This document shows, piece after piece, positions 1 to 7,985 of a DNA stretch of 64,000 nt. Below the pieces are notes generated by a model. The model searched no databases, was not told where the DNA came from, and saw nothing but the letters and a program-made list of their open reading frames with translations. The position numbers and the translations under genes are program-made. Numbering within the stretch: position 1 is the stretch's first letter; every line of letters starts with the position of its first letter. Origin of the DNA: CBDDKW01 sp965230425 (GTDB taxonomy: Bacteria; Pseudomonadota; Gammaproteobacteria; UBA1113); the NCBI GenBank assembly GCA_965230425.1, contig CBDDKW010000024.1, forward strand, positions 143,885-207,884, read 5' to 3'.

Positions 1-1
1 A

Positions 2-1156
2 GATAACAGCCAACCCTTAGCTGAAAAAGCTCCTACTGATTTCACTATTGTGACAGTAAAAAATGGTGACACTCTCACAGGTATATTCCTGCATAATCAT
101 ATCCCCGCACATGATTTACAGAGCATTTTATCTTTACCTGTTGCAAAAAAACATTTAGTTGGACTACAGGCTAATGCAACGATTAAATTGGCATTCGATA
201 AGCAACATCAACTACAATCAATGACCTATCAGACCAATACTAATAAAATATTGGAAATTAACCGTGATGTTCAGGGATTCCACGCTAAGTTTACTGATGT
301 TCCTAGCGAAAAGCGCATGGTCACCGTCACCGGCACCATTCATGGCTCACTCTATAGCGCAGGTAAGCAAGCAGGCTTACCAACAAAAATTACGATGCAA
401 TTAGCTAGTATCTTTGGTAATAAAATAGATTTTGCCCGCGATTTAAAAACTGGAGATACATTTAAAGTAGTCTATACAGTGGACTACCAAGGTAATCAAC
501 CCATTCACACAGAAGATATAGCTGCTGCAGAACTGACAACCCATAAGCAAACCTATAAAGCTGTACGCTATAAAATGGCTGATCACACGGTGGGATACTT
601 TTCACCTGATGGTGAAAATATGCAAAAAGCTTTTTTACGCACACCGATTAAATATAAGCGCATTAGCGATCCTTATAGCCCCCATAGAAAACATCCTATT
701 CTTCATACGATTCGACCTCATTGGGGTGTTGACCTTGCCGCGCCCAGTGGAACACCTGTCAAAGCGAGCAGTGATGGCCGCATTGTTTTCATCGGTAAAA
801 AAGGTGGCTACGGAAATATGATTCAAATTTATCATGGCAACCAAATCACTACTGTTTATGGGCACCTCAAACGATTTGCTAAACACATGCATCGCGGCTC
901 ACGAGTTAAAAAGGGACAAACGATCGCTTATGTTGGTAGTACGGGTTTAGCAACAGGCCCTCACTTACACTATGAATATCGTATTAGAAGTCATCCTGTG
1001 GATCCCATGACGGTTAAATTGCCTGATGCACATGCAATACCTGCACATGAACAAGCGGCATTTTTAGCAACAGCACAAGGATTGATTGAAAAGCTAGATG
1101 CAAATCCAACAGCTTATGCACGACTAAGCCTTGAATCTACACAAAAGACTGGGTAA
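2..1156 (+). CDS. M23-family peptidoglycan endopeptidase (MepM-like), 5' end outside window
   Basis: Murein hydrolase expected to act in the periplasm on peptide cross-links. The reading frame is open to the first base, so the N-terminus (signal or membrane anchor) lies upstream; the GTG at 50 is internal. A LysM/OapA-like stretch (VKNGDTL) comes first. The LytM/M23 metallopeptidase domain lies around 700-1010 and carries the zinc ligands in HWGVD (near 719) and HLHYEY (near 962). The C-terminal tail after about 1040 is low-information helix. The domain order matches MepM/YebA-type enzymes. A hairpin at 1291-1324 separates it from the convergent next gene. The family is certain; the exact E. 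coli counterpart is less so. Confidence 0.9.
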   Translation, partial: DNSQPLAEKAPTDFTIVTVKNGDTLTGIFLHNHIPAHDLQSILSLPVAKKHLVGLQANATIKLAFDKQHQLQSMTYQTNTNKILEINRDVQGFHAKFTDVPSEKRMVTVTGTIHGSLYSAGKQAGLPTKITMQLASIFGNKIDFARDLKTGDTFKVVYTVDYQGNQPIHTEDIAAAELTTHKQTYKAVRYKMADHTVGYFSPDGENMQKAFLRTPIKYKRISDPYSPHRKHPILHTIRPHWGVDLAAPSGTPVKASSDGRIVFIGKKGGYGNMIQIYHGNQITTVYGHLKRFAKHMHRGSRVKKGQTIAYVGSTGLATGPHLHYEYRIRSHPVDPMTVKLPDAHAIPAHEQAAFLATAQGLIEKLDANPTAYARLSLESTQKTG

Positions 1157-1290
1157 CGAAATTAAACAACCACGGATAAACCCATGATGTTTCCTGTCTG
1201 GAATGCAGGGAGCTTCGTTTTGCATATCAATAAATAAGCTTAAACAATTCGGCTGCAAGTGGGGAGATTTTCTGTAGCAGGTCCTTGTCA

Positions 1291-1324
1291 AGAGCACCAC
1301 TCAACCGAAGTTCCATGGTGCTCT
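1291..1324. terminator. Hairpin between convergent genes
   Basis: Perfect 9-bp inverted repeat (AGAGCACCA / TGGTGCTCT) with a 16-nt loop, lying between the M23 peptidase (+) and the diiron oxygenase gene (-). There is no strong T run on either side, so it may be a weak or factor-assisted terminator. Confidence 0.45.
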
Positions 1325-1349
1325 ATAACATAGCAGGCATGACTATTTA

Positions 1350-2150
1350 CTATTGCTTATTCAGCAAGTTTCCCTGTAAATCAAATTTAGGATGATAATC
1401 TATATCAATCCAAGAGTGCAGCATTGCAGCCCAAACACTGACTGACTCCATTGCTTTTGCTATCAACTGGCGACCTCTAATAGACTCTGCGTCGTGCACA
1501 TCTATATATTCTAAACCCATGATGCTATGAAATTCATCGGCTTCTACATGGATATCAAAGTAGACATCACCTGCACCGATTTCATGCATACGTTTAGAAA
1601 TAACTTTGAAGAAATCGTTAGAACAGCGTTCAGTGCCACAGTTAATGGCAACTATCCACTTTTCACGATCTCGTTCACAAGCTAATTGATACGACATATT
1701 GATACATGCGCTGGTTTCTGGTGTCAAAATAACATTATTAATATCTTGACTATTATCAAGCAAATCATGCTTTAGCATCCAACGCAGCAATAATTCACTA
1801 TGGTCAGCTTCACCAAAAGCATGCTTAGAATAGTAGGGCATCATATGATTTTCTGCCATTGCAGTCATCCCTAGCATTAATCCAAGCACTTTTGGAAAGG
1901 TAGCTGAATGATAATACAATTGTTCTGCTACCCTTAAAAAGGCACGTGGGTTTTTCTGCTCTTTTACCCATTGGTAAAAAGGCATCTCAACCACTGCCTC
2001 ACTGGCACGAACAATTGGATCAGCAATCCAAGCATGTGTTTCTTGTAACTGTATAAGCTTCGCCTCATCAACCGTTTCATAAACATTATTATCCACAGAA
2101 GTTACCTTACTTGAGTCTACTGACTCTTGTGTATTTGATATCGCTTCCAT
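1350..2150 (-). CDS. Haem-oxygenase-fold diiron oxygenase (HDO; UndA-like ligand pattern)
   Basis: 266-aa all-helical protein of the iron-containing redox / TenA-like superfamily. The six metal ligands expected for HDO enzymes are visible: E114-x2-H117, E174, and H201-x3-D205-x2-H208. The E-x2-H spacing resembles the 1-alkene-forming decarboxylase UndA; CADD-type enzymes have E-x6-H. The substrate cannot be read from sequence: a fatty acid, an amino acid or a pABA-type reaction are all possible. A good RBS (AGGAG) precedes the ATG. The promoter at 2240-2268 has a TetR-type operator just downstream, and a TetR gene lies behind it on the same strand, so repression by that regulator is likely. 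Fold and metal site are well supported; specificity is not. Confidence 0.75.
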   Translation of the reverse strand: MEAISNTQESVDSSKVTSVDNNVYETVDEAKLIQLQETHAWIADPIVRASEAVVEMPFYQWVKEQKNPRAFLRVAEQLYYHSATFPKVLGLMLGMTAMAENHMMPYYSKHAFGEADHSELLLRWMLKHDLLDNSQDINNVILTPETSACINMSYQLACERDREKWIVAINCGTERCSNDFFKVISKRMHEIGAGDVYFDIHVEADEFHSIMGLEYIDVHDAESIRGRQLIAKAMESVSVWAAMLHSWIDIDYHPKFDLQGNLLNKQ

Positions 2151-2220
2151 AGCCTTCTCCTCGATTTACTTAACAATTGATGAATTAACTTCATCAGACT
2201 TCCCCTAATGAAGTCACTTT

Positions 2221-2232
2221 GACCGAACGGTC
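2221..2232. promoter_or_regulatory. Probable TetR operator
   Basis: Perfect dyad GACCG-AA-CGGTC, close to the known GACCGnnCGGTC class bound by NemR/AcrR-like TetR repressors. It sits at about +1 to +12 of the promoter at 2240-2268, where a bound dimer would block transcription of the diiron oxygenase gene. Confidence 0.7.
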
Positions 2233-2239
2233 GGAATAA

Positions 2240-2268
2240 ATTGTACGGGATGGTAAAATAATAGTCAA
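2240..2268 (-). promoter_or_regulatory. Sigma-70 promoter of the diiron oxygenase gene
   Basis: Read on the minus strand: -35 TTGACT (2268-2263), 17-bp spacer, -10 TACAAT (2245-2240). The start codon is about 90 bp downstream. The operator at 2221-2232 overlaps the expected transcription start. Confidence 0.75.
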
Positions 2269-2369
2269 TAAAAAATTACAGTTATTTTGCGTATAGGGCT
2301 ACAGGCTATGCGTTTTTGCTTAAGTGCTGATTAAAAGGCGGGCTTAAGTTCTGCAAGAACTAAGTAGAG

Positions 2370-2404
2370 TAAGGTATGCACGCACATCAGGCGCACATAC
2401 CTTA
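2370..2404. terminator. Hairpins downstream of tetR
   Basis: 9-bp inverted repeat (TAAGGTATG / CATACCTTA, 17-nt loop). It is followed at 2423-2453 by a second, bulged hairpin built on AGCAT-GTGC. Both lie 3' of the minus-strand tetR gene and could end its transcript. Together with the oxygenase promoter they account for most of the 344-bp gap at 2151-2494. Confidence 0.4.
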
Positions 2405-2494
2405 TAAACCCTATCAAAAGTTAGCATGTGCACTCAGGAGAGCACATCATGCTTTAAGAAAGCTGTTTATGATGAATCATGCTCATTCACTCGA

Positions 2495-3109
2495 TTAAGC
2501 TTCAACAGTATCTTCATCAGCTCTACGATCTTTGATGCGATTCGCCGCTGATTCCGTAAATAATGTTAACAGGCTAATGCGCACGCGTTTAAGAGGCTCG
2601 TTATTGCCATATAAGCGGCCAAACATGATTGCACCTTGTAACTGTGAGACTACATCTTCAGCTATTTCTCTAGCACGCTCAGATTCAAATTTATATTTCA
2701 AGATATGCACAATAGCATCGATCCAACTGGTAAAATAGGCTTGAAATAATTCTACGAAATCTGGAATTGTTTCCAGTACTTCTAATACTAAGTTGCCCAT
2801 CATACAGCCGCCACGACGGTCAATAAAAAACTCTTCTGTATTGAGCATCAGCCGCTCTAAACGATCGCGTGGTTTTTGCGAATCATCGTAAGCTATAGCT
2901 AATAAGTTTTGATCGAAATGTTGATGTAATTGCTGTATTGAAGCAATTGCTAATTCTTTTTTGCTAGGAATGTGGTGATATATACTCGCCTTACTGAGAT
3001 TACAGGCAGACGCTATGTCAGAAATTGAAGTATTATGATACCCGTTAATTCGAAACAATTCTGCTGCTTTAGCAACAAGCTGTTCTTTGTCCATTTTCTT
3101 TGCAACCAT
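2495..3109 (-). CDS. TetR/AcrR-family transcriptional repressor
   Basis: 204-aa cytoplasmic regulator. The N-terminal TetR helix-turn-helix is clear at about residues 28-47 (SISDIASACNLSKASIYHHI), and the rest is the helical ligand/dimer domain. RBS AGAGAGGA precedes the ATG. It lies upstream of the HDO gene on the same strand, and a TetR-type dyad sits on that gene's promoter, so the oxygenase is its likely target. No GACCG dyad is visible in front of tetR itself, so autoregulation is not evident. The inducer is unknown. Confidence 0.9.
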   Translation of the reverse strand: MVAKKMDKEQLVAKAAELFRINGYHNTSISDIASACNLSKASIYHHIPSKKELAIASIQQLHQHFDQNLLAIAYDDSQKPRDRLERLMLNTEEFFIDRRGGCMMGNLVLEVLETIPDFVELFQAYFTSWIDAIVHILKYKFESERAREIAEDVVSQLQGAIMFGRLYGNNEPLKRVRISLLTLFTESAANRIKDRRADEDTVEA

Positions 3110-3322
3110 GCTTTTTATCCTCTCTCATTGTGACTACCCTTTAACGTCACAAGCATCCAATCTCATTAAATAACTGAGTCTTCGTTGAAAAGCAATGAAT
3201 TATTTAGCATTTTCACCGAACGATGAGTATAAACACACAAGATTTAAACAAAATCATACCGTTTTGCCGAAATCATGTCCATTCTACTGTGTCACAGTAT
3301 TTTTACTCCATTTCACATTAGC

Positions 3323-3742
3323 TTATACAGAAAATGATGAACCACAACCACAAGTCACGGTTGCATTCGGATTGCGGATCACAAATCGCTCACCTTCTAG
3401 AGTATTCTCATAGTCGATCTGAGCATCTAGCAAATATTGATAACTAAGCGGATCGATGAGTAATTCAACATGGGTGTCTCCACCGCTTCCGCCATCACCC
3501 TCTTCATCATCATCTAATAGCCTGGTGATAACCTGATCTCCCGCTCGCACTTTTGCATCAAATTTGAATTTATACTGAAATCCTGAGCAACCACCACCTT
3601 CAATAGAAACACGTAGTTTTAAATGCTCATCACCTTCTTCCATTAATAATTCATGTACCCGTCGCGCTGCGCTTAGGGTCAGCACTACACGCGGCTCCGT
3701 TGCTGGCATTGATGGTTGTATTTGTGGGCTATTGTTTGCCAC
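3323..3742 (-). CDS. erpA: Iron-sulfur cluster insertion protein ErpA
   Basis: A-type carrier that passes Fe-S clusters to apo-enzymes, including those of isoprenoid synthesis and respiration. The HesB/IscA fold ends in CGCGSSFSV with cluster ligands C131 and C133; the third, C52, sits in GGGCSGF. The start is GTG with RBS GGAG. It is 139 aa, longer than the usual 110-120, because of an N-terminal extension (about 15 residues) and an acidic/glycine insertion at about residues 77-90 (DDDEEGDGGSGGDT) before the HVELLID strand. It probably works with the SUF machinery encoded at 56.4-62.6 kb. Confidence 0.92.
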   Translation of the reverse strand: MANNSPQIQPSMPATEPRVVLTLSAARRVHELLMEEGDEHLKLRVSIEGGGCSGFQYKFKFDAKVRAGDQVITRLLDDDEEGDGGSGGDTHVELLIDPLSYQYLLDAQIDYENTLEGERFVIRNPNATVTCGCGSSFSV

Positions 3743-3952
3743 TATTAATTCTCCGCTTCATAGAAACCTAATTCTAATTAAAACACTGCATTAGGTAAAC
3801 CCCTCTATTGTATACAGGGTAAATGCTACCATACCTATAAGTATATACTGGATACTCATAGCATTACGGGTTTTTGTGTTATAAACTCGAAAACATGGAA
3901 TCTTACGAGTATAAGACAACAATATTCATTTATCAGTAGAATTTTTGTAAAT

Positions 3953-4603
3953 ATGGAATATCTCACCGCATTATATGGTTTTATTGCACACATTGACCAA
4001 CATTTGCTTAATTTAAGCTTAAATTACGGCGCCTGGATTTACTTAGTGCTGTTTATAATTATTTTCTGTGAAACTGGACTAGTAATAACCCCACTACTGC
4101 CCGGTGACTCATTATTATTCGCTGCTGGCAGTGTCGCTGCATTAGGGGGACTTAATCCACATATTTTAGCTGTGCTACTTATTATTGCCGCGATATTAGG
4201 CGATACAGTGAATTACTGGATAGGCTACTGGTTGGGCCCTAAGGTCTTTCATAAGCAAGACAGCTTCTTTTTGAAACAAGCGTATTTACAGCGCACTCAT
4301 GAATTTTACCAGCGCCATGGCGGTAAAACGATCATTATCGCACGGTTTGTCCCTATTATTCGTACCTTTGCCCCCTTTGTCGCCGGAATCGGTCGCATGC
4401 CTTATTTACGATTTATGTGCTTTAATGTAGCAGGTGCAATTATATGGGTCTGTTCGCTTATTTATATCAGCTATTTTTTTGGGAATATACCGATTATTAA
4501 AGACAATTTTCCAGTTGTTATTTTACTCATTATTATCATTTCTTTGCTGCCACCTTTGTTCGAATTCGCACGACATAAATTTTTAGCGAATGCAAACAAG
4601 TAA
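3953..4603 (+). CDS. DedA-family inner-membrane protein
   Basis: 216-aa polytopic protein of the DedA/SNARE-associated (VTT) family. Members act in undecaprenyl-phosphate or phospholipid translocation and in membrane homeostasis. The family signature is visible: CETGLVITPLLPGDSLLF near residues 43-60, then a G-D-x-x-N-Y-W-I-G loop (about 84-94) and a conserved R-F-x-P motif (about 129-133). Several hydrophobic helices are present. No strong RBS is seen before the ATG. The paralogue group is not assigned. Confidence 0.88.
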   Translation: MEYLTALYGFIAHIDQHLLNLSLNYGAWIYLVLFIIIFCETGLVITPLLPGDSLLFAAGSVAALGGLNPHILAVLLIIAAILGDTVNYWIGYWLGPKVFHKQDSFFLKQAYLQRTHEFYQRHGGKTIIIARFVPIIRTFAPFVAGIGRMPYLRFMCFNVAGAIIWVCSLIYISYFFGNIPIIKDNFPVVILLIIIISLLPPLFEFARHKFLANANK

Positions 4604-4724
4604 ATCACCCGCGCTAGTCACCTCAACCATAGCAATTTCATAGAGGACGGCGTATGATTTGCAGCAAGCATAAATGCACTCACATTTGCAAAAATCAAAT
4701 GTGAGTCAATCACATGAGGTCCGT

Positions 4725-5147
4725 ATGCTCTGGGTAAAAGCTTTTCACGTCATTTTTATGGTCACTTGGTTTAGTGGGATCTTTTACTTGCCCAGATTAT
4801 ATGTTTACCACGCCTTAGCCAAAGATACTCTGAGTATCGAACATTTCAAAATCATGGAGCGTCGCTTGTATTATGGCATTATGACCCCGGCAGGTATTTT
4901 GACTACTTTTTTTGGGATCTGGCTACTCATGTACAACCTGAGTGGTTATCTGCAACAGGGCTGGCTGCAACTCAAATTGTTACTCGTAGTTATTCTCTGG
5001 ATCTATCATCTTTATTGCGGACATTTACGCAAAGTCTTTCGTGATGATCGCAATCAACGCAGCGATAAGTTTTATCGCATTTTTAACGAATTACCCGTAT
5101 TTTTATTAGTAGCTATTGTTATATTAGTGATTGTTCGACCTTTTTAG
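4725..5147 (+). CDS. hemJ: Protoporphyrinogen IX oxidase HemJ
   Basis: 140-aa, four-helix membrane protein of the HemJ (UPF0093) family, which oxidises protoporphyrinogen IX in haem synthesis. The N-terminus MLWVKAFHVIFMVTWFSG contains the conserved His8. The FYLPRLYVYH stretch and the LQLKL lysine (about residue 84) are also family hallmarks. An upstream in-frame ATG at 4674 would add 17 non-conserved residues. The start at 4725 is preferred because GAGGT lies 5 nt before it and the length then matches the family. With hemA and hemL elsewhere in the window this supports endogenous haem synthesis. Confidence 0.88.
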   Translation: MLWVKAFHVIFMVTWFSGIFYLPRLYVYHALAKDTLSIEHFKIMERRLYYGIMTPAGILTTFFGIWLLMYNLSGYLQQGWLQLKLLLVVILWIYHLYCGHLRKVFRDDRNQRSDKFYRIFNELPVFLLVAIVILVIVRPF

Positions 5148-5342
5148 AACCCCAATCCTTTTGCACTTCCTTAGAAAGCTACGCTCCATTTCCGCTGAAT
5201 GCAAAATGCCGAACGGCCATTAAACAACGTCTCTAAAAGGTACGTTGCACTATTCTTTATATCATTCTGATGGTACAGTCATATTCTAAATATCTATAAC
5301 AAAGACTTGCACAAGACATAATAAATAATAAAGGAAGCATAC

Positions 5343-7565
5343 ATGCCAAGAGGTAAAGAACGAGCACCAGCCAACCAAACGCCACAAATCAGTCAGTCAG
5401 AACGCAAAAAATTCCAATCTGCTAGAATATTTCTTGAAAAAATAGATGAACTCATGGCAGAAGAAAGATTTTCTGAAGCGTTAGACATCATCAAGGCATT
5501 TTCAAACCAATACCAATTTGAGGGTGACAACTTCACATCACGTCAAGAAAAATGTGAATTTGGAAAGCAATTACAAGAAACAAAAGATTTTCAAACGTAT
5601 GAGCGGATTATCACGGCTATCGTAAACAATGAAAATTTCTTTCAAAGTATGTGCAAAGCTATCCCGAAGACTCTCACTCACCGTTTATTAAAAATCACAG
5701 CTAGGGAGCTAAAAGCTCTAGCTCAAAAAGGGAATTTAACAAACGTCATTACCTTTCTTGCAAATAAGCTTGCACCTAATGAAGCAATAGATATCACTGC
5801 CACAATACATCTGATTATGTCTTATGCACATATCGACTCTAATGCCACACTAGGCTCCTGTTTACAAAAGAATGTTAATGATCATTTGTCTGGCTACAAT
5901 GTTCCTCAACAATTACTATTTTTGCTTGAATTAACAAGGCGCGACGCCCAACTTGCCTTACAGGTAGTTAAAGAAAATGATGATATTTTAGATTTACACG
6001 ATCAAGATCCGCTTAATGACGCAGCCAAAGAAGCATTACCAAGCAAGCTGCGAGAGCTATATGCTCTTTCACCAGAGGTGATCACCACTCTGGCAGAACG
6101 TCAATTAGACTTTGCTGTCTTTGCAGACGTTTGTATAGAAGAGTTTACTGCAGGCAATATAGCCCAACGCTTTCATGCTAATGCAGAAACTGGCGCATCC
6201 AGTGAGGAATGCTTTGCGGTCAGCGAGCACCCTATTATTCCTATTAAATTATTATTTAAAACACAATTACGCATGGCAACAGAATTAACAAAGTCTAGTG
6301 ATGTTACAACAATATTTAAGAAATGTCCCAAAACAGCCAAGCATCTTAGTCAAATATATTTCCCTCTATACCTACTAAATTATCAACCTGCTAACTCAGT
6401 GCGTGCCACAAATGATGACCCGGTTACCAGGTTTAATAATTTCGCTTGGCTTGAACCTAAACTCACGCTACAACTTCTCGTGAAACCCGAAACATTATTT
6501 CACACACAAAATAATATCCAAGCTCAGTTAGCTTATTTAGCAAAGCTACATGCACATGAGACTAGACTGCGTGATATCTTAGCTATTGATAAGAATATTG
6601 GTCCTCAAATTGTCGAAGCTTTAGCTAACCTAGATTTTGTTTGTGCTATGGTACGGTATACACTATCAGAAAAAATAAAAAGAACGACTATTGCGGATGA
6701 CTTTATTGCTTTCGCCAAACAAGCACCAGCAGCAGCAAATTTATTACTCACAAGTCCTAGTGCCCTAGCTACTGTGGAAAAACCTGAAGAGCTAAGTCTT
6801 ATGGTTGCACGTAGTTTCACAACTAAAAATACTATACAAAAACTTCACCAGGTAAGTGTTCAACTAACAGATATCATTATTGCACTCCAGCTTCTCTGTG
6901 CAATAGAAGCGAAACTTTGTATACCCGCCTATGCACAAATACCGTTACTAGAACGATTCACCACCTACGCCATTAATAAGACACAAGAAGCCATGCATAT
7001 TGTGCAATCTCCACAGTCTGTGCGCATCTTACAGCAAGAATTAAATGATAATACACCTGAAGAAAAATTAGCAATAATTAAAAAACTAGCCAATGTTAAC
7101 ATAGCATTCGCTAAACTCTTTATCGATGAAACTTTTCTAAATGATTTGTATAAAATGGTCGAAAATAATAGCGATATCATGCGTGATATTCAGAAAAATT
7201 TGTCACAACTTGCTGAATATATTGCCGCACAAGATACTCGATTCAAAGATTTTATGGCCCCGACGATTGCTTTACCTGACGAAGTGGATTTAACCACTAG
7301 CGTCGTTGTCCGTATACCTGCTAGCGACTGCGCAGATCAAGCACCTGCTGCACAATCAGGCAGTGATCCAGACTTCATGCGCCGTAGTTTAGAAGGTTTA
7401 GCACAGTTTGGTGGTGCAGGATCAAACGTAGAGGATGATCAGTGGGAGCAGGTGCCACGAGAAGATACCAGAGAAGTTGGAGAAATAATTGTTGAACCTG
7501 GGAACACATCGTCCTCTACATCCTCTTGGTCTGCACCATTCCGGAAACTGTATCCATTCGGATAA
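5343..7565 (+). CDS. Unknown 740-aa helical protein
   Basis: Not recognised. ATG start with RBS AAGGAAG. No signal peptide or membrane helix is seen, and the sequence is dominated by predicted amphipathic helices (Leu/Ala/Lys/Glu rich), like an alpha-solenoid. The last 120 residues are different: Pro/Ser/Asp/Glu-rich and disordered-looking, ending in a Ser/Thr tract and a hydrophobic FRKLYPFG tail. Large helical proteins with a polar tail recur among secreted effectors of intracellular gammaproteobacteria, so an effector role is a guess from style only. It stands alone, with the rubredoxin gene convergent to it. Confidence 0.7.
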   Translation: MPRGKERAPANQTPQISQSERKKFQSARIFLEKIDELMAEERFSEALDIIKAFSNQYQFEGDNFTSRQEKCEFGKQLQETKDFQTYERIITAIVNNENFFQSMCKAIPKTLTHRLLKITARELKALAQKGNLTNVITFLANKLAPNEAIDITATIHLIMSYAHIDSNATLGSCLQKNVNDHLSGYNVPQQLLFLLELTRRDAQLALQVVKENDDILDLHDQDPLNDAAKEALPSKLRELYALSPEVITTLAERQLDFAVFADVCIEEFTAGNIAQRFHANAETGASSEECFAVSEHPIIPIKLLFKTQLRMATELTKSSDVTTIFKKCPKTAKHLSQIYFPLYLLNYQPANSVRATNDDPVTRFNNFAWLEPKLTLQLLVKPETLFHTQNNIQAQLAYLAKLHAHETRLRDILAIDKNIGPQIVEALANLDFVCAMVRYTLSEKIKRTTIADDFIAFAKQAPAAANLLLTSPSALATVEKPEELSLMVARSFTTKNTIQKLHQVSVQLTDIIIALQLLCAIEAKLCIPAYAQIPLLERFTTYAINKTQEAMHIVQSPQSVRILQQELNDNTPEEKLAIIKKLANVNIAFAKLFIDETFLNDLYKMVENNSDIMRDIQKNLSQLAEYIAAQDTRFKDFMAPTIALPDEVDLTTSVVVRIPASDCADQAPAAQSGSDPDFMRRSLEGLAQFGGAGSNVEDDQWEQVPREDTREVGEIIVEPGNTSSSTSSWSAPFRKLYPFG

Positions 7566-7630
7566 CAAGATGAACTTGCATTTTTTAGTCATTTTCATTA
7601 TCAAGTCGAGTAAAAAAAGATTAATCTGCT

Positions 7631-7795
7631 CTAAACTTCAACCATCTCAAAATCTTCTTTCATGGCCCCGCACTCAGGACAACGCCAATTAAGCGGTACA
7701 TCATCCCACTTAGTGCCTGCGGGGATCCCTTCCTCAGGCCAACCTTCACTTTCATCATAAATATAGCCGCATAGTAGGCACATGTATCGTTTCAT
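7631..7795 (-). CDS. Rubredoxin (54 aa)
   Basis: Small one-iron electron-transfer protein. The frame from ATG (7795) to TAG (7631) encodes 54 residues with both Cys knuckles: C6-x2-C9-G-Y-I-Y-D and C39-P-x-C42-G-A. The core EEGIPAGTKWDDVP is typical of rubredoxins. Length and motif spacing match the family exactly. It is divergent from hemL and convergent with the 740-aa gene. The partner reductase is not in this window. Confidence 0.95.
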   Translation of the reverse strand: MKRYMCLLCGYIYDESEGWPEEGIPAGTKWDDVPLNWRCPECGAMKEDFEMVEV

Positions 7796-7904
7796 TTAAT
7801 CTCCACTATATTATAGTATGGGCTTCCCCGAAGCCTTCATGTGTGTCTTAGTTATTAGCCCCGAGCATACTGCCACTAGATTAACTAATTACTTAAAAAT
7901 CCTG

Positions 7905-7933
7905 CTGACATTATAAACATTTATCATTATAAT
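7905..7933 (+). promoter_or_regulatory. hemL promoter
   Basis: -35 CTGACA (7905-7910), 17-bp spacer, consensus -10 TATAAT (7928-7933). Transcription should start near 7940. This places the in-frame ATG at 7932 inside the -10 box and supports the start at 7986. Confidence 0.75.
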
Positions 7934-7985
7934 GCTCGCTGTTTGCACAGAAACTACCATAATTGAGACTAAAAGGATAGAGAGC

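Noticed and set aside
1350..2150. CADD-type pABA synthase
   Set aside because: The first ligand pair is E-x2-H rather than E-x6-H, which fits UndA-like HDO enzymes better.
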